A DNA stretch of 64,000 nucleotides from Clusia tigrina (Eukaryota; Arthropoda; Insecta; Diptera; Clusiidae). Position numbers and translations under genes: made by a program. The notes beneath the pieces were generated by a model. That model made no database searches. It had not been told where the DNA came from and saw nothing but the letters and a program-made list of their open reading frames with translations. Below, in pieces: positions 57,070 through 64,000 of the stretch. Position 1 is the first letter of the stretch, and the number at the start of each line of letters is the position of its first letter. The stretch is taken from NCBI GenBank assembly GCA_920105625.2, contig OV050033.1:17132001-17196000 (forward strand), in the 5' to 3' direction.

Positions 57070-58190
57070 GGCAATATACACTGATGGAGTTTGCTGCTTT
57101 AGCAGCGTAGAAGGATGAGGACTCCAAACTCGTGCTGGGATCATGCTCAGCATTCATTCACAAGCAAAAGAAGGATTTGGGTCATCTAGTACCGTATGAA
57201 GCAAGAAGACACAGCAAAATAGGCTTAATACCAAAATGTATCGAGGAAACTGGATTCGGAGAAATACTCTGAATCCATGAAGGGGGCAGAATAGATTTCT
57301 AAGGGCGGAGTGTAAGATTCCCCTTAACAATAATACAAAAAGTAAGAGAGTGTTCCTAGACTCCAAAAGCAATTAAATGTATTTCAAGGCTGAGTGAACA
57401 GTTGATCGCTGGAGCTGTGGAGCTAATTGCACTCCGAAATTCCAAAAACATAAGAACCAAATGATTCCAAACTCAAGGAAATGCTGAATTAGGTTGATTG
57501 TACTCCAAAATTCCAAGAACATAGGAAACAAATGATTCCAAACGTTGTAAAGCAAATATTCAACTAGGTTGATTGTACTCCAACATTCCCAGAAAATAGA
57601 ACTAAATGTTTCCAAACGTAAGAGGTACCACTCAGGCAAATATGCAACTAAATTGGTGCATTAAAATAAACAAATAAATTGAGTTATATTCATAGGAAAA
57701 CAAAACATTACGCACTAGAGGCTCATTTTCCACTCCAAGACTACTCGGCTACTTACATCCAGGGGGCATATTAAGTTATCACAGGGATCTCTGTATGCTC
57801 CTTCTTCCTTTTAAGGCGCACACTTCACTGCTTCTGCGGAAATTATGAAAGATGCAGGATAACAGCGAAAACTAATTGCCAAGAATTATTCATGCGTGTA
57901 ATATGCCGGCATTCATGCTGCACACGCCGCTTGTGGCAGGCCGTAAATCACTTGAAAAGCATTTGATAATAAAACGAACGAAAAAGTTCCTCAATTAAAA
58001 AACTACCAGTGTAAATTTCAACGAAACGTGCTACAAATTTGCTAAAAAAAAAAACCCAGAAAACGGAATGAAAGTGTCTAATCAAATATTAATGCGGGGT
58101 GGGGTGTATGGTGATGCTGCTGCTGCATGTATAAACACACGGGAGGACTCCTTTCAGCACTGCCAGTGAATTATGGTGCAGAAGAATTTG
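57070..58190. other. Unassigned DNA with a short 75-bp repeat
   Basis: 57425-57640 holds about 2.7 copies of a ~75-bp unit (TTGATTGTACTCCAAAATTCCA ... AAATGATTCCAAACG). The remainder shows no supported gene. AATATACACTGATGGAG near 57073 resembles the start of a retroelement RNase H (YTDG) but the following frame breaks at once, so I do not call it. Confidence 0.45.
57425..57640. repeat. Short tandem repeat, ~75-bp unit, about 2.7 copies
   Basis: Three successive segments share GTACTCCNNNATTCCNAGAA, AACATAGGAANCAAATGATT and CCAAACG. The third copy is truncated. Confidence 0.8.
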
Positions 58191-61115
58191 TGTGGCCGCC
58201 CCGCCCCGCCCACACTTACCGATACCATTAATTACTGGCAGGAGGCATGCAGTTCACTACAATCTTTTTTTCTTGCCGTTGAAGCAGTTCAATTTATCCA
58301 TTCCAACTAAATATATTCTTGTTTTACCAATTGGATTTTTTCCCCTCTTCTACTCGCTCAGATTTCTTCATCGCTTTGCCACAAACACACTCCAGACAAG
58401 ATTTTTGCCACTTTTTATTACCGTTCTGTACTTCAGCTGCGCGTCGTCTTCGCCACCGCTACACATAAATATTTACATTTTCTTAAATTTTTGCGTTAGT
58501 TACGATAGTTGCACATTGGGAATTTCATCGAAAATTATTACAATGTGCACGATTCTCGGTATCTTTTTTTTTGTTTTTTATTTTTTCTCGACGAGCGCAC
58601 TGCGAGTTTTTATTTTCGGTCGACGGTTGTTTTTGTATTCATTCCCATCGGAGATTGACGAGTGAATGGGTGAATGAATGGGAATGGAATAAAAGTCAAG
58701 TTGACAATTCTCAATGTTAACTAACATTATTGTTAAATGGTAGAGGTATAGCAGGATTATCTGTAAAGTGCATGTTAATCCAGCAGATTTGGTACTGTAC
58801 GCAATACTCACCGATACAGTACGAGTGAAACTTAACATTTTATTAGGCTGCTGTCATAGCTGGTGGATCACAAAGCCGAGTAGATTGTAGCACAATAATT
58901 CTTGGGGATATTCTTATAAAGCTGTGGAATTGTTTCCTATGTATTCGCTTTAATTCTTCTATACTTTTGAAATAAAAAGGCCAAAAGTGAAGGTGAAAGG
59001 GTTTCTCTCAATGAATTTGTGGATACACTGTAGATGTAAAGGTCAAGTATTGAATTTCGCTATCTATTTCTTACAATTTGAATCAATTGTAGGAACTTTG
59101 GGGTACATTTTTACAAGAAAAACTTATACAAATATTCTTATGATATTAATTTTCACATTTATTTGTAGTGAATTTGTAATTCATTATATTTTATGAAAGT
59201 CTTTCAATATGAGAATTTTTTGACAAGTGCATACTGTAGATGCAATGTGGATATGCCCTCTGAATAATTATAAGATGGAGATTTATTGAAAAACAATTTG
59301 GCAGATCTTAGAACTAATTTGGGCACATCACGCTTTTACTATATTTACCACATCGGTTTCTAATATTTGTAATTTTGTAGTATAATTGGCCTAATAGGAT
59401 TACTTACTAAAACAATTCTCCTCATAGGTATGTATAAAGGTAATTTTATCAGAGCCGGCTTTAATGACCTGTTAATTTCCTTTCGAGGAAATGGCGTCGA
59501 AATACCTATTATTGAATTTTTTTCTCTTCGAGTCCAAAGTATCAATCTAGCACTCATTCCTCCAAAAATAAATAATTAATACTAATAATAATAACAAATA
59601 AATGTCTGCAATTCAATCAAGTGAAGGATCCAAAGATTACCCTGAAGTTGGAACTCGATATATCGGAATATTTTAATACTTTCATAGTAATGCCTTTTAA
59701 AATAAAACCACTGATCATAATTCTCTTTTATAATATTTTATTTTTAATATTTAATTTAGTTTATTCCTCTTATTTGCATAGTTTTACACATCTGTTTAAA
59801 TGTATATATTTATAATTTGTATTGAAGTTGTTATATAATAATAAATGTTATTGTTGGTATTCTCTTTTTTGTTTTGTTTTTGCTTTGTAGTTTATTTTGT
59901 GTCTATAAACAGCTTCTCGTTTAAGTAACTATCGATAATTTAATATTTAGAAATATTTAAGAAATTTAACAAAGTTTAAAAATAATTTTCGCTTTTCAAA
60001 AATTTGTAATTTGTAAATCGGAAGAAAAACATGTATTTACAGTGGTGTAGTGCGACGAAATGCTGTAAAATACTAGAAAAATGCTTTGTTGCTTTTTACT
60101 TAAGGAATTACTTAGAAAAAGATATTCATACATATTTTATTATTAGGTTTATTTAGTGCTTGTGAATATTACTTGGAATTTTTGCTTGTGAATATTACAT
60201 GGAATTTCGTGTGTGTGTGTGTGTGTGTTTGTCCGCTTAATGTACGAGTATTGATTTATTTTATTTAATTTTTTGTTAAATCTTTGCTTTATTACACTCA
60301 CATCCATTTTTAAGTATGCGCCTTCTGAGTTTCTTCCGTGTTTTTTTCAGTGTGGCCTTTTTTATTACTGTGTATAATTTAAGTAAATGAAAGTTTTTAG
60401 CACTTTTCCTATGTGTAATTTTTTGTTTTTTCTGAGGAAACTTCGCTAAACATGCTTATAAATTAAAACTACTTTTTATGTCTTCTCTAATAATTAATGC
60501 AATTAACTTTATTTAATGTGGTTTTATGCACGTTTTCTTTAAACTAGTTTAAATGATTGCTTTCTTTTCATGTAATATTAATTTAAATTTTTCCAACTAA
60601 ATTAAATTACTTGCTACTAATTTACTATTTTCATTATACTTTTAATATATAATTTTCAACAAAAGTGGCAACAACAGTTTTAATGCTTTTTAACTGGATA
60701 TATATATGTGTGTATCTATATTTTTCCTCTCTACTGTAAACGAAGGAAAGATATGCTAACAGGTTTCTTTTAAGTAAATCAAGTAAATCAGCGCTCAAGT
60801 AAATCGGCGCTTCTTTTGTCAAATTTTTGCATTTATTTATAATTATATTTTGTCTTTTTAATGTATCTGTTTCAATATATGTATTTGTTTAATTTACATG
60901 CCAGCAGAGCGGCTCCAACACAGTTTTTAGAGGCACTGGGTAATAGTTTAGTGGAAGTTACTCAATCGTGGAAAAGGGGGCTGGAAACGATCAACGAACA
61001 TCTGTTTCTGTATAGTCTATATATCTTCGATTTTAGTCTATATATTTTATGTTGTTTTATATAATATTTTAAACCAATTGGATAGAGTCCAAGGTGGCTG
61101 TCAATGCGGGTATAG
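58191..61115. other. Unassigned AT-rich DNA; possible distal non-coding exon of CycY near its left end
   Basis: On the minus strand ATCG|GTAAGTG at about 58220 is a strong donor downstream of a G+C-richer stretch (about 58430-58470 and 58190-58240). It could end a non-coding first exon of CycY about 5 kb from the coding start. Otherwise only short AT-rich frames, (GT)n at about 60210-60227 and homopolymer-rich sequence are present. Confidence 0.3.
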
Positions 61116-61214
61116 AGGCTTTATAAACCCCTCTCAAGAATCTGAATAGGCACTGTCTTCAAAGGAAATAGTTGTATGGAAAATAATGGAAAGGCATTCC
61201 AGATGAGATAGGAA

Positions 61215-61440
61215 TAGAAAAATATTAAGAACATGGTAAAAGAGAGCGAATGAGTATAAATTGAAGAATGACTATAATATGGAAAAATAGTGAATGAGAA
61301 TAATATGGAACAACATGGAAAAAGAGAGTGAATGAGAATAATATAAAGAACATGGAAAAAGAGAGTGAATGAGAATAATATGGAACAACATGGAAAAAGA
61401 GACTGAATGAGTATAATATGAAGAACATCAAAAAAGAGTG
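61215..61440. repeat. Minisatellite, ~38-bp unit, about 5 copies
   Basis: Units read GGAAAAAGAGAGTGAATGAG followed by AATAATATGGAACAACAT, with AAGAACAT alternating for GGAACAACAT. The complementary strand carries Phe/Ser/Leu-rich open frames that are repeat artefacts. Confidence 0.88.
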
Positions 61441-61731
61441 ATTTAAATGTATTGGAGCTCTTGAAATTGAAAATAAAAATACACAACTGGAATAACCTAA
61501 AGTACAAAAAAAGGAGGCAGAATTTGTCAGTTTTCAAGGTGTTTTTTTGAGGATTTTTAATATATAAGAGTAAATAAATAAGCGTATATTTTTTCAACAG
61601 GTTGGATCGGATTTGTGGAAACAGGTTTTCAGTGTGAGTTTTAAAGAATGTTGGAAACATTGGAAAGAAATATACACTGGAGAAGGCTCACAAATAGTGT
61701 GACTTTTATAATGATTCGTTTAATATTAATC

Positions 61732-61734
<3 letters not shown>

Positions 61735-61813
<79 letters not shown>
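61735..61813. repeat. (TA)n microsatellite, ~75 bp
   Basis: A pure TA run of about 37 repeats is followed by a T-tract. Length in the assembly may not be exact. Confidence 0.97.
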
Positions 61814-61821
<8 letters not shown>

Positions 61822-64000
61822 TTTTTATATCGATATTGCTATTTTATGATCGATATTACTATTTTTATTTTATTCCGCAAGTAGTGCAACTGGAAACTTG
61901 TGACGGTTTGGTTTGTTTGATGTGAGTTGTTCAGTAGATCTGTTATTAATTATATTTAATTTTACGTTTCTGTATTTCAAACGAAATTTTAAGTTACTTA
62001 AAAATAGTTTTTCTATATTTTATGTATGCCATTGCCTAAGCATGTTTATATTATACACTAAATATAGTAAGTAAATACTAAATTTATATGTTTACATTGT
62101 GTTTTGTCGTTTAGCAATATTTACTACCTTAATAAAGCTATGATCCCAATTTCAGCTGATATTTTGGTACCTTACTGCTAAGTAAATTTACCATTGCTCT
62201 CTTTCGAGTGAAATCAATACGAGTCAAATTGAATTTAAGGCCAATTGAAAGGATATTGAATGCAAATTAAACACGAAAAGTTTCGAACGTTAAATTTGAT
62301 TTGATTTTTGTGTTAAATGCCAAACTGAATAAAATTGTTGATCGTTTGTTTTTAACTAAAATAGTTTCTTTTCGTCCCGCGAAATATCTGCAAAATCACT
62401 TTTCTACTTAGTAAAATTATATGTACCAATCAACCACATAATTATACTTAATTTTCGATTTTGTACCGAACCGAGTAATAAGGGCAAAAGAGCAATGGTA
62501 AACCTTAAAAGACTGGTCCCTCTATCAGACATTTTGAAAACTTGAACGTTTTTGTTTTTCATTGTTTTGAAAAAACAAACCAAGGATAAAATGAAATCAA
62601 ATTTTTTTAATCGAAATTATGTATAAAAATAAATATATTTTTATGTTTACAATATTAATCTATTATATAATACAATGTATAGTAAGTTGTTTTTGTTTTT
62701 GCATACATTTAATATTTCATTACGCATTTAGTACTTGGGTATTGGAGTAGTAGAAAAGTATGAGATAGTGTTTTACACAGTGTTTACTTTGTTGTTACAA
62801 TATTTTTACAATGCATACTTAGTTATTTGTACGCGGCTTTGTATTTAGTGTGGTTAGTTAGGAGTGTACATGTACATGCTAGCATAGAGTATGCAGGATA
62901 CGTGTCCTGTAAAAATGGGGGGCGGCATATAGACAGTAGATATTTATACAAATATACTTACAGGAAGAGTCATGAGTGAGCTCGGTATTTACAATAGCAT
63001 GGGGTGTAAATAGTAATAAATGCAGTAATTAAATGTAAAATAAAAGCGCAGTACTTATAACGAAGCACAGAACACAGAATGGCCCCAGAAAATGGACGCG
63101 GAATTTTCGTCGATTTTACTGAATTGGTTTTTGTCATGACAAAATAATGTTGCACAACATGGAATGAATAGAGTGCTATGAGGATATAAATACTAAAATT
63201 ACGAAAATTCTAAAATGATCATCAAAGTGAAGTGGATGCATAATAATCTTAAATCTGAATACCAGTTCACGTGTAACTGTCAGTCCCTTTGAATTTTTGA
63301 TCAGGATTATAGCGCTCTTTGCTTTTTCGCCCTTTGATCCCACTCGGAACCGTGGGAATTACATATTATAGCGCTCCCGTTTTGTATTTACAGATCAATC
63401 GGCGCAAATTTACCGGTGCATATACTCTTTTATTACACTTCAGGGTATGTATAACACAAAATAGTCCTTAGCTAATGGGACGTGAACAATAAATCCTTAT
63501 AGGAATATAAACAATTGAATATTTATTTGTTCTGTTCAGATTTACTACTCTCCTTAGTAAATTTACATAGTGAATATATGCGATATGCAGCGTTAACATA
63601 TGAGAACACTTATGCTGAAAGCTGCTGTTAATGTTACTAGAATGTTAATGAAAATAATATGTTAATTTAAATAGAATGTTAATCTAGAGAAAATAAGAAG
63701 TCAGAGAAAATGCATTCATTTATTTGTTCTTTCTAAGCTTTGTTCGAGATATAAGCTATCAGAATCCGCTGCACAAAGTTTTCTTTGAAATTTTGTGTTT
63801 TGAATTAGGCTTCCTTCTTAATACCGTGGTTAACATACAAATCCAAAGCAATGTAGATCCATTTAGAAGCATGTTAACATAATTTAACCAGAAACATATA
63901 TAATATATATAATATATGTTTCTGGTGAAATAACATGCGAAATTCTGTATCTGCTTTTCTCATTCACATGAATCGATGTTAAGAAACTAAAAGATAGCAT
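61814..64000. other. Unassigned AT-rich DNA to the right edge
   Basis: No gene, RNA or mobile element is recognised. ATTATAGCGCTC recurs twice (63306 and 63365). A 15-bp-armed palindrome lies at 63887-63926 (ACCAGAAACATATAT ... ATATATGTTTCTGGT). Confidence 0.5.
63887..63926. repeat. Perfect 15-bp inverted repeat with 10-bp loop
   Basis: ACCAGAAACATATAT and ATATATGTTTCTGGT are exact reverse complements flanking an AT-only loop. It is not next to a supported gene end. Confidence 0.85.

Noticed and set aside
57070..57200. Retroelement RNase H start (YTDG-like)
   Set aside because: Only four residues fit and the frame breaks immediately.
58192..58665. 157-codon plus-strand frame
   Set aside because: AT-rich, hydrophobic by composition, no family resemblance, and it crosses a probable minus-strand donor region.
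61121..61660. 179-codon minus-strand frame
   Set aside because: Mostly the complement of the 38-bp minisatellite (FHVLYIILIHSLF repeats).
1..64000. CRISPR array, operon, prophage or bacterial-type defence system
   Set aside because: The window is insect nuclear DNA with spliced genes; its tandem repeats lack the alternating constant repeat and unique spacer layout of CRISPR arrays.

Overview
The window is nuclear DNA of a higher fly (Diptera, Schizophora). It is AT-rich, its genes are split by GT-AG introns, and its proteins look like those of Drosophila and tephritid fruit flies. I cannot name the species. Five protein-coding loci are supported. Four are complete and were assembled exon by exon with matching phases: LKR/SDH (minus strand, 20141-28504, 9 exons, 940 codons), Herp (minus, 33524-38767, 5 exons, 547 codons), Nup214 (plus, 41688-48350, 12 exons, 1856 codons) and Cyclin Y (minus, 51881-53058, 2 coding exons, 369 codons). 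The fifth is the first coding exon only (19 codons, 7524-7580, minus) of an ethanolaminephosphotransferase-type enzyme whose remaining exons lie beyond the left edge.

Layout. Positions 1-7523 are the first intron of the phosphotransferase. They hold the 3' ends of two copies of one non-LTR retrotransposon family, a fragment of a second non-LTR element, a dead mariner transposase end, and two minisatellites (84-bp and 52-bp units). Positions 7581-8338 are the likely promoter and leader of that gene. Positions 8339-10200 are a T-rich array. Positions 10200-20140 have no recognisable gene but hold a promoter-like GC-richer block (12360-13010), about 1.2 kb of GAGATA hexamer satellite, a worn ~120-bp repeat and one arm of an inverted duplication. 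LKR/SDH follows, with minisatellites in its two largest introns. Positions 28505-33523 are intergenic, with a 19-bp minisatellite and a second promoter-like block. Herp and Nup214 are divergently transcribed across about 2.9 kb. Nup214 and CycY converge across about 3.5 kb. Positions 53059-64000 appear to be CycY leader and upstream DNA with simple repeats.

The genes are unrelated housekeeping functions: lysine catabolism in mitochondria, ER-associated degradation, nuclear pore transport, membrane-anchored CDK14/16-type kinase activation, and phosphatidylethanolamine synthesis. No operon-like or defence-like system is present, and I found no convincing undescribed system. The most unusual content is the set of tandem arrays and the inverted duplication that brackets the hexamer satellite.
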